A stretch of 64,000 bases of DNA, from positions 45,199-109,198 of the forward strand of contig DHDP01000013.1 in NCBI GenBank assembly GCA_002399405.1, given 5' to 3'. Shown one piece after another: positions 33,264 to 42,024 of this stretch (the stretch's first letter is position 1; each line of letters starts with the position of its first letter). The translations under genes were made by a program, and so were the position numbers. The notes under the pieces are model-generated. The model ran no database searches. It worked only from the letters and a program-made list of their open reading frames with translations, and was not told the origin of the DNA. This stretch comes from Treponema sp. UBA4873. GTDB lineage: Bacteria > Spirochaetota > Spirochaetia > Treponematales > Treponemataceae.

Positions 33264-34782
33264 GAAGCTTTATACATCCGTCCTTATTTCCAAAAGCGGA
33301 CTTCCCGTTCCGGTTTTTTCCGACGGACATACTATGCATTCACGCTACGACCCTGTCAGAGAGGCTGATAAAACAGCGTCGCTGATGAAAGACGGCAGCT
33401 TTTTTCTCGTTGCAGGTATCGGCGGCGCTTATCTTATACAGGCCGTACGCAGGCTGCATCCGGAAAGCGTTATCCTTGCAGCGGAGAATTCGCTCGAAGA
33501 CATTGAGTTTCTGAAACGGATTCCTTCATTCCTTGACATTTCCGCGGACAAAAAAATTATTATTTTCCCCGTCGAGAACACGGCGCGGATGCTTCTCCGT
33601 TATTATCTTCCCTGCGTGTACGGTTCGCTGGGGATTGTCGAACATCAGAGCTGGGCGGCCGAGAATGTTTCAGGAATTGCAGAATTCAGAAAACAGGTTG
33701 ACGAGGCGTCGCGAATCATCTCGGCCGACTTTTCCGTTCAGGCGCATTTCGGCAGGATATGGCAGAGAAACATCTGTATGAATCTAAAGAATTACTGTCC
33801 GCCCGTCGACATCAGTTTTCCCGTTAATAAAACAGCTCTTATCGCCGCGGCAGGACCGTCGCTTGATTCCACCGTCTCGTACATAACGGACAACAGGGAT
33901 TCACTGTATGTCGTCGCGACCGACACCGCTTTCGGAAGCTTTGTTAAACGGGGCATACACTGCGATGCGGTCGTTTCCATCGACGGGCAGGAAATATCGC
34001 ACAATCACTTCATGGAACTTGACGACACCGTTTCCGGCACGCTCTTTGTTTTCGACCTTTGTGCAAATCCCGCAGCTGTCCGCGCAGTGCGGAAAAGAGG
34101 ATGCGGCATACTGTTCGTTCACACAGGACATCCGCTTTCTCAGTATGCGTCACAGTACTCGGAACGACTGGGAAACGGCGCTTTCATGCAGCTCGACTCG
34201 GGCGCGGGAACGGTCACCATAGCGGCTGCTGATTTTGCCGCAAAGGCCGGGTTTTCGAATATTGCTGCGGCGGGCGCAGATTTTTCATATCTCAACGGCA
34301 AATCATACATGAAGGGTACGTATCTCGACGCACTGTACAATACGGAGAGCTGCAGGATTTTTCCCTGCGAGACGGCATTCGACAGACTCCTGTTCCGTAC
34401 GCCGCTTATCCCGTACAAAGACTATGCCGGAAGATTCACAACGGCGGTACTGCAGTCGTACGACGCTGCCTTTGAAAACTGGGCGGATTCGAACAACTTG
34501 CGCAAGGACGAAAGGGATTTTCTGAAATTCTGCCGCACGGAACATCCTGAATCCTCACCGGTTTCGTCCGCAAAGTCTTTCGATTTTTCGTCTTTTACAA
34601 AGCAGCTGAAGTCAGACTTTTCTTCAGTCGATTTTTCGTCCCTGCTCCCCGGAGAATTTCCGCCGGTGCTGCTCTCCCTTATCCCCGCAGCCGCATCATT
34701 CAGAATAAACGCGCCGGAAAAGGACAGCGATTTCGAAGCGCTTGCAAATCTTGCATACTCCGAAATTCTACGATATAATTAA
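33256..34782 (+). CDS. DUF115 / MAF_flag10-type protein, second copy
   Basis: The start at 33256 (MSKKLYTSVLISKSG) is preferred because AAAGGA lies 6-7 bases upstream; a TTG 15 bases earlier is weaker. The 508-residue product has the canonical loop AAGPSLDSTVSYI (about residue 197) and VVATDTAFGSFVKRGIHCDAVVSIDGQE, a fuller DUF115 signature than its upstream neighbour. An N-terminal region (about 1-150) includes FLVAGIGGAYLIQAVRRLHPES. It overlaps the first copy by 8 bases. The two are diverged paralogues, perhaps with separate substrates or one catalytic and one supporting. Confidence 0.83.
   Translation: MSKKLYTSVLISKSGLPVPVFSDGHTMHSRYDPVREADKTASLMKDGSFFLVAGIGGAYLIQAVRRLHPESVILAAENSLEDIEFLKRIPSFLDISADKKIIIFPVENTARMLLRYYLPCVYGSLGIVEHQSWAAENVSGIAEFRKQVDEASRIISADFSVQAHFGRIWQRNICMNLKNYCPPVDISFPVNKTALIAAAGPSLDSTVSYITDNRDSLYVVATDTAFGSFVKRGIHCDAVVSIDGQEISHNHFMELDDTVSGTLFVFDLCANPAAVRAVRKRGCGILFVHTGHPLSQYASQYSERLGNGAFMQLDSGAGTVTIAAADFAAKAGFSNIAAAGADFSYLNGKSYMKGTYLDALYNTESCRIFPCETAFDRLLFRTPLIPYKDYAGRFTTAVLQSYDAAFENWADSNNLRKDERDFLKFCRTEHPESSPVSSAKSFDFSSFTKQLKSDFSSVDFSSLLPGEFPPVLLSLIPAAASFRINAPEKDSDFEALANLAYSEILRYN
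34751..34779 (+). promoter_or_regulatory. Probable internal promoter inside the second DUF115 gene
   Basis: TTGCAT (34751-34756) and a perfect TATAAT (34774-34779) are separated by 17 bases. The -10 ends 8 bases before the next ATG (34788) and overlaps the last codons of the upstream gene. The downstream gene has no ribosome site, so a leaderless transcript is predicted. Confidence 0.6.
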
Positions 34783-34787
34783 CTAAT

Positions 34788-36041
34788 ATGAAGAGCAAGA
34801 GTATTTTTATTTATTCGTTCATTATTGCGTTTGTTTTTGCGGCGGCCGTTATTTTTTTCTGTTACAGTTTAGGTCACGAATATGCGAACGGTTCCGAACG
34901 TACCGGATACGAGTTCGACACCCTTGTCCGCGATACTTCCGTGGCGCTCTCTTCATATGATGCCTCCTCTCCCGAATTCAATACACTGTTCAACAAAGCG
35001 TGCGGCAATTATGAGGATTATTCCTTCATCACCCTGAAAAACGAGTCAGCGCTGCTGTACGTTTATCCCGATGCATCGGTTTCAGCGGTTCAGAACGTTT
35101 CCCGTTTCTGCAGAGTGTATTCGAGCAGCTTTACCTCGAACGGCATTTCATACGTTCTCACCGCATCTCTGTATCTTCTCCGCCCTGCTTCAATTTTTTA
35201 TTATGCGCGGTTTTCATTCCTGATAATTCTCGCAGCGACGGTTTTCTCCGTCATTCTTATCCTGTACCTGCATCTGTCGGAAAGACCTTCCGACGCCGGC
35301 ACCGGGCAGGAACCGGAATACTACGCACCGCCTGTTACCGGTTCCGGTTCAGGAAGCGAATCCCGCGAAGAAGAGCAGCCTGCGCCCGATGAAAACGAAC
35401 CTTTCGAGGAAAAAATAGTCAGCGAAGACGCTTCAATCAGCATTGAGAAACCGCAGACCGATACGGACGTTTCTTCATCTGCCGTTCCCCTGCAAAAAGT
35501 CGTCCCTCAGGTGAATCCTGAAGGACTTTTTTCTCCTGTGACCGGTTTCGGCTGGGGGCAATATCTCGAAACAAGACTCGACAGCGAGCTTGTGCGCGCC
35601 GCGTCGTCGGAACAGGATTTGTCGCTTTTTATCATACGGATTCCGGCCCTTGCCTTTACCGATGCAGTAACTCTGAAAATCTGCACGTATCTTCTTGAAC
35701 AGTTTCAATTTAAGGATATGCTCTTCGAATACGGAACTGACGGATTCGCCGCCATAAAGGAAAATACGGCCGTCGACGAGGCAGTTTCTTTTGCGGATAC
35801 TTTATATACCGGCATTTCGGGGATACTGAAGGAAAGCGGAACTGATTTGAAATGCGCCGTCGGCATTTCATCGCGCTCCGTGAGAATGCTTCAGGGAAGC
35901 CGCCTTATTCAGGAAGCAGCAGAGGCGCTTGAACATGCATTCCGCGAACCTGATTCCCCGATTATTGCGTTCCGTGCGAACGCCGATAAATACCGTAAAT
36001 TCATCGAAACGGAAGCAAAAAATCAGGGAAAAACTGATTAG
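34788..36041 (+). CDS. Two-helix membrane protein with degenerate GGDEF-like domain
   Basis: The 417-residue protein has membrane helices at about residues 5-26 and 138-160, enclosing an extracytoplasmic region of about 110 residues. A Pro/Glu-rich linker (about 165-240) leads to a C-terminal domain of about 170 residues with a nucleotide-cyclase/GGDEF-like order. The signature region reads YGTDGF (about residue 315) in place of GGDEF, so diguanylate cyclase activity is unlikely; it may sense nucleotide or act as a scaffold. It is separated from the upstream gene by 5 bases and may have its own promoter. It converges with the TPR lipoprotein gene. Confidence 0.75.
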   Translation: MKSKSIFIYSFIIAFVFAAAVIFFCYSLGHEYANGSERTGYEFDTLVRDTSVALSSYDASSPEFNTLFNKACGNYEDYSFITLKNESALLYVYPDASVSAVQNVSRFCRVYSSSFTSNGISYVLTASLYLLRPASIFYYARFSFLIILAATVFSVILILYLHLSERPSDAGTGQEPEYYAPPVTGSGSGSESREEEQPAPDENEPFEEKIVSEDASISIEKPQTDTDVSSSAVPLQKVVPQVNPEGLFSPVTGFGWGQYLETRLDSELVRAASSEQDLSLFIIRIPALAFTDAVTLKICTYLLEQFQFKDMLFEYGTDGFAAIKENTAVDEAVSFADTLYTGISGILKESGTDLKCAVGISSRSVRMLQGSRLIQEAAEALEHAFREPDSPIIAFRANADKYRKFIETEAKNQGKTD

Positions 36042-36051
36042 TTATAATGAT

Positions 36052-36696
36052 TTAATCGGCAGGTCCCGGGCCCTTATCTGCTCTTTGTTCTTCAGGCGGC
36101 GCTTCCGGAGTCAGCGGTATGCTTCCGCCGTTCTGAAGCGCATCGTTTATTTTTTTACTTAAATCCGAAATCGATTTGCTGTCGGGAAATTTTTCTTTGA
36201 GCACGGCGAGCTGTTCCTCCGCAAGCTCAGCCCTTCCCTGCGAAAGCAGTATCGTAATGTAGTTTACAAGGACCGCTTCATTATCAGGCTGCTCTTCCAG
36301 CAGCGATTTATAAATCAGTATTGCGTCGTCGAGGCTGCCCGACATTGCCTTAATGTAAGCGAGGGATAGCCGCAGATTCACGTTCTTCGGGTCACGGCGG
36401 AGAAGTCTGCCGTACACGGTCTCGGCACTGCTCCAGTCCTTTTGAAGCGCATACGTTCTGCCGAGCTTATAGTAGGCGTTCCAATACAGCCTTTTATCCC
36501 TCATCGCAAGCAGATAATATTCGGCAGCCTTGTCATATTTCCCAAGATCAGCATATGTATCCGCAATTGCAAGATATTCGGTGCTCACATTTTCCCGTAC
36601 AACATGATTTTCACCGGGGACAGGAAAATGTGAATCAGTGCTGCATGAAAAAAACGACGCTGCAATTATTAAAACTGCAATGAACGATTTTCTCAT
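36052..36696 (-). CDS. TPR-repeat lipoprotein
   Basis: The 214-residue protein has a lipoprotein signal peptide (KSFIAVLIIAASFFSCS, lipidated Cys about residue 18, a relaxed spirochaetal lipobox). At least three to four TPR units follow (about residues 40-175, for example YLAIADTYADLGKYDKAAEYY and RDPKNVNLRLSLAYI), then a Pro/Glu-rich tail. TPR lipoproteins usually act as envelope scaffolds. It starts 2 bases after the upp-like gene and is the last member of the ileS operon. Confidence 0.85.
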   Translation of the reverse strand: MRKSFIAVLIIAASFFSCSTDSHFPVPGENHVVRENVSTEYLAIADTYADLGKYDKAAEYYLLAMRDKRLYWNAYYKLGRTYALQKDWSSAETVYGRLLRRDPKNVNLRLSLAYIKAMSGSLDDAILIYKSLLEEQPDNEAVLVNYITILLSQGRAELAEEQLAVLKEKFPDSKSISDLSKKINDALQNGGSIPLTPEAPPEEQRADKGPGPAD

Positions 36697-36698
36697 AC

Positions 36699-37733
36699 TC
36701 AGCCTAAAACTGTCTGCTCGATTCTGTAGAGCTGCGAGCGGTACAGTCCCGCGATGTTGCTGCCGTAATCGGCAATAAGCTGAATGATGTTGCGCGGCAT
36801 TTCCTTCGTGTCGCAGCCGTTGAGCCTGTCGCCCGCATCGCCGAGTCCAGGCATGATGTACGCGGACGTGTTGAGAGCCGGATCAAGCCAGAGCGTGTAG
36901 CATGTGCAGTTTTCGAGCGCGCGCGTCACGCGTATGCTTCCTTTGAGTGCCGATATCGTATTGAAAAATTTTATGGATTTCGGTCTGATGCCCTGACTCT
37001 GCAGATATTTTACGACAGTCACGAGCGAGCCGCCCGTTGCGTTCATCGGATCCGCAAAAATAAGGTCCTTGCCGTCGAGCTCTTCGATGTTGAAGAACGA
37101 TTTTTTCAGATTCAGGATATATTCCATGTCCGCTTCTTTCTTCTGGTCGTTGCGGTTGATTTTGAAAAGTGCAAACGGAGTTACGTAGCCGTGAGAGGAA
37201 TACTCCTCTATCTCCTTTGAAATTATCATGCTCGGAAGAAGTGCGCCGCGGAGCATGACGCACATGACGGAATTTTCAATCTCGCTGTCGATGTCGGGGA
37301 TTTTATGGACGGCGTAGTTCTGAACCGGATTCGTGACCGGCGTCTTAACAATTATATGATTTTTTCTGTCGGTGTGTTCATCGGTGTACGCCATACGGAA
37401 AAGCATCTCGTACGCGCGCTGGCTGTAGTACATGAACTCCTGATGATCCGTGTTGACATCGCGGAGTTTCGCTATTACGCGGGAAGCCTCTGCGTGAGCG
37501 CCCTCTTCCGTTACGAACGAAAAGACCCGTATCTGCGGATGGGCCGCGCAGATTTCCTGCATTTTATGTCCCATTCTGTCGTATGCATCAATAATTTTCT
37601 GTTCGTTTACCGGATCGAAAGACTTCATCGTTTCCTTATACATTTTATCAAGCGTGTCGAGATCCTGCTGATCCTGTCTTGTAAGATACCCGTCAAGATC
37701 TTCCGCCTTGAGAACTACTTTGTCGTCTGCCAT
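36699..37733 (-). CDS. upp: Uracil phosphoribosyltransferase with a long N-terminal extension
   Basis: Converts uracil and PRPP to UMP in pyrimidine salvage. The start at 37733 (MADDKVVLKAEDLDGY) is chosen because GGAG lies 6 bases upstream; a TTG 12 bases earlier is less likely. The 344 residues contain the PRPP loop DPMNATGGSLVTV (about 228-240), MLRGALLPSMI (about 160) and the uracil-binding WLDPALNTSAYIMPGLGDAGDR. UPRTs are usually about 210 residues; here about 125 extra residues precede the enzyme domain and do not match a domain I know. The gene sits in the ileS operon. Confidence 0.88.
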   Translation of the reverse strand: MADDKVVLKAEDLDGYLTRQDQQDLDTLDKMYKETMKSFDPVNEQKIIDAYDRMGHKMQEICAAHPQIRVFSFVTEEGAHAEASRVIAKLRDVNTDHQEFMYYSQRAYEMLFRMAYTDEHTDRKNHIIVKTPVTNPVQNYAVHKIPDIDSEIENSVMCVMLRGALLPSMIISKEIEEYSSHGYVTPFALFKINRNDQKKEADMEYILNLKKSFFNIEELDGKDLIFADPMNATGGSLVTVVKYLQSQGIRPKSIKFFNTISALKGSIRVTRALENCTCYTLWLDPALNTSAYIMPGLGDAGDRLNGCDTKEMPRNIIQLIADYGSNIAGLYRSQLYRIEQTVLG

Positions 37734-37753
37734 ACCATGCTCCAATGAATTTA

Positions 37754-38647
37754 TTATAATATGAACAGCCTGTACAGCTGCTTTTTGTCGATTCTGATGT
37801 CCGAAACGATAAGATGAGTCGGTGTCGTAAGCTGTGTCTGCGAATCGGTAAGACCGAATGCAAGCGACAGCAGTCCTTCCCCCGCTTTTATCATCCGCTC
37901 ATCGTTGAACTCGAACTCTATAGTCATGATGAACTGATCGCCGCGGTTCCCGTCGGTAACCATATATCCTTTGACATATGCAAGTTTCAGATTGAGATTC
38001 GCTCCTGTAAGAACAGTAAGAAACGACTGCGGCTTTACTGCGTAAAAACGTATCTGTTCTCCGCCGCCGCTCAGCCATTCGTACACTTCGTCCGCTACAA
38101 GATACGACGTGTCCCCGTTGAATGCATGACTATGATACCCGGCGATCATGCCGGGCACCGAATTGCCGAGACAAACAATATTGTTCGACGGAAATGCTAT
38201 CTGCATTCCCGTCGATTTTTTTGTGTAATACACGTATTCGACGGGGCCGCCGGCCGCATTCTTTTCATACACCGAAGCGGATTCCCAGCCGCTGTTTTTT
38301 TTGAACACACCCGATACGGCGGTTCGGGGAACGTTTCCCGACACGGCGGCCTGAATTACCGTTTCGTTCCGTTTCCGCTCAAGACCCGTGTAAATAACAT
38401 CGATTCGTTCCGCAATTTTTCCGGCATCTTCGGAGCTCAAACCGTCGACGCTGCCCTGAAGAATACGCGAAACAAGCACCGGATCAGTTTTTTCGGGCAT
38501 TTTCAGATAAAACGAACTGCCCGCATCCAGAATGTCGAGCGGATTAACGGCATTCCCCTGAGGTGCGGATCTGCATGAAGTAAAACATGCAGCAAGCGCA
38601 CACAGGGAAAATATCAGTATCGGTGAGGCAGCATCAGGCTTTCTCAA
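37754..38647 (-). CDS. Probable lipoprotein of unknown function
   Basis: The start is placed at TTG 38647 (MRKPDAASPILIFSL) because GGAG lies 8 bases upstream and it gives a proper lipoprotein signal (ALAAC, Cys at about residue 21). Upstream in-frame codons lie inside ileS without a ribosome site. The mature 275 or so residues are rich in beta strands, with LDILDAGSSFYLKMPEK at the start and IEFEFNDERMIKAGEGLLSLAFG near the end. I do not recognise the family. It overlaps ileS by 14 bases and lies 20 bases before upp. Confidence 0.78.
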   Translation of the reverse strand: MRKPDAASPILIFSLCALAACFTSCRSAPQGNAVNPLDILDAGSSFYLKMPEKTDPVLVSRILQGSVDGLSSEDAGKIAERIDVIYTGLERKRNETVIQAAVSGNVPRTAVSGVFKKNSGWESASVYEKNAAGGPVEYVYYTKKSTGMQIAFPSNNIVCLGNSVPGMIAGYHSHAFNGDTSYLVADEVYEWLSGGGEQIRFYAVKPQSFLTVLTGANLNLKLAYVKGYMVTDGNRGDQFIMTIEFEFNDERMIKAGEGLLSLAFGLTDSQTQLTTPTHLIVSDIRIDKKQLYRLFIL

Positions 38648-41600
38648 TTGAAACACTCCATTTTCTGTCGTCGGCCTCCACTTCGGTGCCGCTGAGATTG
38701 TCCGTCCATACCGCGGATGTCGCAAGCGTTTCGTTCGCAACGAAATCCGCGAACATCGTGTAGGCAGCCTTCAGCTCGGCATCACCGGCGAGAGTCAGGC
38801 TGATGCGGTCGGTGACGTCGAGGCCTGTCTCCTTGCGCAGATTCTGTATGCCGCGGATAAGGTCGCGCACGTAGCCTTCCTTTTTAAGTTCGTCGGTAAT
38901 CTTCGTGTCGAGTCCGACTGTAAGCGTTCCTTCGTTGAGTACCTTGAGGTTGTTCTTTTCAAACCGTTCGACATTAACCTTCGTGCTGTCGAGTCCGACG
39001 CTCTTTCCTTCGACTTCGATTGCAAGTTTTGCACCTTCCAGAATGTTCTGAATTGCATCCTGATCGAGCGTCTCGATTTTCGCGGAAGCCGCTTTCATGA
39101 GCGGCCCGAGTTCTTTCCCGAGCACGCGGAAGTTCGCCTTCGCCTTGTATTCGACAAGTTCGTCCTCCCGCTCGTGGAAAATCACTTTTTTGACGTTGAG
39201 TTCCTCGCGGATGGAATCCTCCATTTCCGCAAGAACTGCTTTCTCTTCGGGATTGCGCGTGACAAGCGCGACACTTTCAAGCGGCTGTCTGTTCTTGATG
39301 TTGAACGTGTTGCGCAGAGAGCGGCCCATGGAGACTGCTTTCTGCACGGTATCCATCTTGAACTCAAGCCGTTCGTCGCGCCACGCTCCGTTGTACGACG
39401 GATAATCTGCAAGATGCACCGATTCCCTGTCGTCCGTGCACTTAAGATTCTGCCACATTTCTTCAGTGATGAACGGAATAAACGGCGCCGCGGTACGGGC
39501 GAATGTTTTGAGCGCTGTGTAAAGCGCCGCATACGCTTCTTTCTTGTCGCTGTCGTTCTCGCTCTTCCAGAACCGTCTGCGCGAACGGCGGATGTACCAG
39601 TTGTTAAGGTCTTCGATGAACACGATGAGCGGATCGACTGCGCTGGAAAGATCGTAGTTGTCGAGCGCAGACGACACAGTCTTAACAAGCTGCTGCGTGA
39701 CGGAGAGAAGCCATTTGTCGAGCACATTCTGCGGCATCGTATTGTCGAACTCGTGCCCGGTCGGCTGAATGCCGTCGATGTTCGCGTACTGCACGAAGAA
39801 ACTGTAGCTGTTCCATAGCGGTATGATGATGCTTTTGAGGACGTCGCGCACGCCGTCGTCGCTGTAGCGGAGATCGTCCGCTTTTACGACGGAAGAATGC
39901 ATAAGAAACAGGCGGATTGCGTCCGCACCGAATTTATCGATTGCCTCGCCGGGGTCCGTATAATTTTTGAGACTCTTCGACATTTTGCGGCCGTCTGATG
40001 CAAGCGCAAGTCCGCTTACGATGCAGTTTTTGAACGCAGGTCTGTCGAACAAATCAGCCGCCAGAACGGTGAGCGTATAGAACCATCCGCGCGTCTGATC
40101 GAGTCCTTCGCTGATGAAGTCGGCGGGAAAATGCTTTTCAAAATATTCTTTGTTCTCGAACGGATAATGATTCTGCGCATACGGCATCGCGCCCGACTCA
40201 AACCAGCAGTCGAGCACTTCCTCTACACGATGCATCGTTCCGCCGCATTTCTTGCAGGGAATAGTAATTTTGTCGACAAACTGCTTGTGCATATCCTCCG
40301 GATAAACGCCTGAAAGCTCCTTAAGCTCCTGGCGGCTCCCCACGCATATCATCTCACCGCATTCGTCGCATTTCCATATCGGAATAGGATTACCCCAGTA
40401 GCGGTTGCGGCTGATTGCCCAGTCGCGTGCGCCGGCGAGCCATTTTCCGAACCGGCCTTCCTTGATGTGGGCGGGCTGCCAGTTTATCTGTGCGTTCGCT
40501 CTGAGCAGCCTGTCGTGCTCGTCGGCAACTTTTACGAACCAGCTGCCGATCCCGCGGTAGATAAGCGGAGAATTGCATCTCCAGCAGTGCGGATACGAAT
40601 GGAGTATCTGGTCGCGTTTGATAAGTTTACCTTCCTTTTTGAGGCGCTCCATGATATCCTTGTCGCAGTCCTTTACAAACCGCCCCTCATAATCGGGAAC
40701 TTCATTCGTAAATTTGCATTCCGCGTCGATCGGCTCAACGTACGGGATGCCTGTACCCGAGAACACTTTGCTGTCGTCTTCGCCGAAGCCGGGAGCCGTA
40801 TGAACAATACCCGTACCGTCTTCCGTAGAAACGAAGTCCGCGTTGAAAACGCGGAACGCTCCGTCCGAGCCGTCTTCGTTTACGGCGAGCTTTGCAAAAT
40901 ACGGGAACAGCGGTTCATATTTCGCACCGAGAAAATCCCTGCCCTTGCGCGTGTATATGATTTTGTAGCATTTTTCGTCCTTGTAATATGCGTGAAGGCG
41001 CGCCTCTGCAAGAATGTAGCAGTCGCCTGATTCCTCGTCGAGCACTTTCACATAGTCGATGTCGGGACCCATAGTAAGACCTTCGTTCGACGGAAGCGTC
41101 CACGGCGTCGTCGTCCATGCAAGAAAATACGTCCGGCCGTTCGTCATGTCGGGATCGTCGACACCTTCCGGTGCGCGCGTAATCCTGAAGCGGATAGTGA
41201 TTGCGGGATCGTTGACGTCTTTATATCCCAGTGCGAGCTCGTGATTCGAAAGCACTGTAGAACATCTGGGGCAGTACGGAAGAATATATTTTCCTTCGTA
41301 GACCATTCCCTTATCCCAGAGCGCTTTTATGATCCACCAGATTGATTCCATGTACTCGGGATTCATCGTCTTGTAATCGTTGTCGAAATCAACCCAGCGT
41401 CCCATGCGGGTAATCGTCTTCCGCCATTCGCCCGTGTAGCGCAGAACGCTCGCCTTGCACTTGTCGTTGAACGCCGCAATGCCGTACTTTTCGATTTCGT
41501 GCTTTGAGTTAAGACCGAGTTCTTTTTCAATAAGATTCTCGACGGGAAGACCGTGGCAGTCCCAGCCGAAACGGCGCTCGACCTTTTTTCCCTTCATTGT

Positions 41601-41816
41601 CTGATAGCGCGGAATTATATCTTTAATTGTCGACGGAATAAAATGACCGAAATGAGGAAGGCCCGTTGCGAACGGCGGGCCGTCGTAAAATACGTATTCC
41701 TCAGCACCTTCGCGCTGGGAAACTGATTTCTTGAATGTGTCGTTGTCCTGCCAGAATTTCAGGACTTCTTCTTCCTGTTTCGGGAAGTCTGCTTTTGGAT
41801 CAACTGGCTTGTACAC
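38634..41816 (-). CDS. ileS: Isoleucyl-tRNA synthetase, long eukaryote-like type
   Basis: Charges tRNA-Ile. At 1060 residues it has the class I HIGH variant GLPHFGHF near residue 50, the editing domain, the KMSKS motif GRKMSKSLKNY, and the anticodon-binding region. Cysteine pairs CPRC (about residue 182), CWRC (about 415) and an internal CDEC...CKKC cluster (about 495-545) suggest structural zinc. The length and VGSRQELKELSGV-like block fit the eukaryote-like (IleS2) group, which is known for lower sensitivity to mupirocin in other bacteria. The start is GTG at 41816 with AAGAGG upstream. It heads a four-gene operon. Confidence 0.97.
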   Translation of the reverse strand: MYKPVDPKADFPKQEEEVLKFWQDNDTFKKSVSQREGAEEYVFYDGPPFATGLPHFGHFIPSTIKDIIPRYQTMKGKKVERRFGWDCHGLPVENLIEKELGLNSKHEIEKYGIAAFNDKCKASVLRYTGEWRKTITRMGRWVDFDNDYKTMNPEYMESIWWIIKALWDKGMVYEGKYILPYCPRCSTVLSNHELALGYKDVNDPAITIRFRITRAPEGVDDPDMTNGRTYFLAWTTTPWTLPSNEGLTMGPDIDYVKVLDEESGDCYILAEARLHAYYKDEKCYKIIYTRKGRDFLGAKYEPLFPYFAKLAVNEDGSDGAFRVFNADFVSTEDGTGIVHTAPGFGEDDSKVFSGTGIPYVEPIDAECKFTNEVPDYEGRFVKDCDKDIMERLKKEGKLIKRDQILHSYPHCWRCNSPLIYRGIGSWFVKVADEHDRLLRANAQINWQPAHIKEGRFGKWLAGARDWAISRNRYWGNPIPIWKCDECGEMICVGSRQELKELSGVYPEDMHKQFVDKITIPCKKCGGTMHRVEEVLDCWFESGAMPYAQNHYPFENKEYFEKHFPADFISEGLDQTRGWFYTLTVLAADLFDRPAFKNCIVSGLALASDGRKMSKSLKNYTDPGEAIDKFGADAIRLFLMHSSVVKADDLRYSDDGVRDVLKSIIIPLWNSYSFFVQYANIDGIQPTGHEFDNTMPQNVLDKWLLSVTQQLVKTVSSALDNYDLSSAVDPLIVFIEDLNNWYIRRSRRRFWKSENDSDKKEAYAALYTALKTFARTAAPFIPFITEEMWQNLKCTDDRESVHLADYPSYNGAWRDERLEFKMDTVQKAVSMGRSLRNTFNIKNRQPLESVALVTRNPEEKAVLAEMEDSIREELNVKKVIFHEREDELVEYKAKANFRVLGKELGPLMKAASAKIETLDQDAIQNILEGAKLAIEVEGKSVGLDSTKVNVERFEKNNLKVLNEGTLTVGLDTKITDELKKEGYVRDLIRGIQNLRKETGLDVTDRISLTLAGDAELKAAYTMFADFVANETLATSAVWTDNLSGTEVEADDRKWSVSIEKA

Positions 41817-41852
41817 GGAAAGACCTCTTTTTAATGTAAAATACTATCGTGT

Positions 41853-41861
41853 ATTATGCCA
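41853..41861 (-). promoter_or_regulatory. Possible extended -10 promoter of the ileS operon
   Basis: A minus-strand TGGCATAAT (extended -10, CATAAT at 41853-41858) lies about 37 bases before the ileS start. No good -35 was found. The rest of the 208-base gap 41817-42024 is AT-rich and holds no gene I can support. No T-box leader was recognised. Confidence 0.4.
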
Positions 41862-42024
41862 TATATTGAGGAAAATTACTAGCGCCGGTATTCATCCGCC
41901 GGGCCCCGTAAATATGAAGAAAAGCAGACGAAAAAGATTCACTTTAGGCCCACTCTTCCTCTAAAATATAAAAGAACGATTTTTTGATAATCAATACTAT
42001 TTACAAATTATAAATAAACAGAGC

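Noticed and set aside
31773..34782. DUF115 proteins as folate/pterin diphosphokinases (MptE)
   Set aside because: The domain is shared with MptE, but that activity belongs to archaeal methanopterin synthesis; the bacterial motile context favours a Maf-like role.
41915..41964. 16-codon basic mini-gene (MKKSRRKRFTLGPLFL) in the ileS upstream gap
   Set aside because: No ribosome site or promoter, and no resemblance to a known small protein; likely chance.
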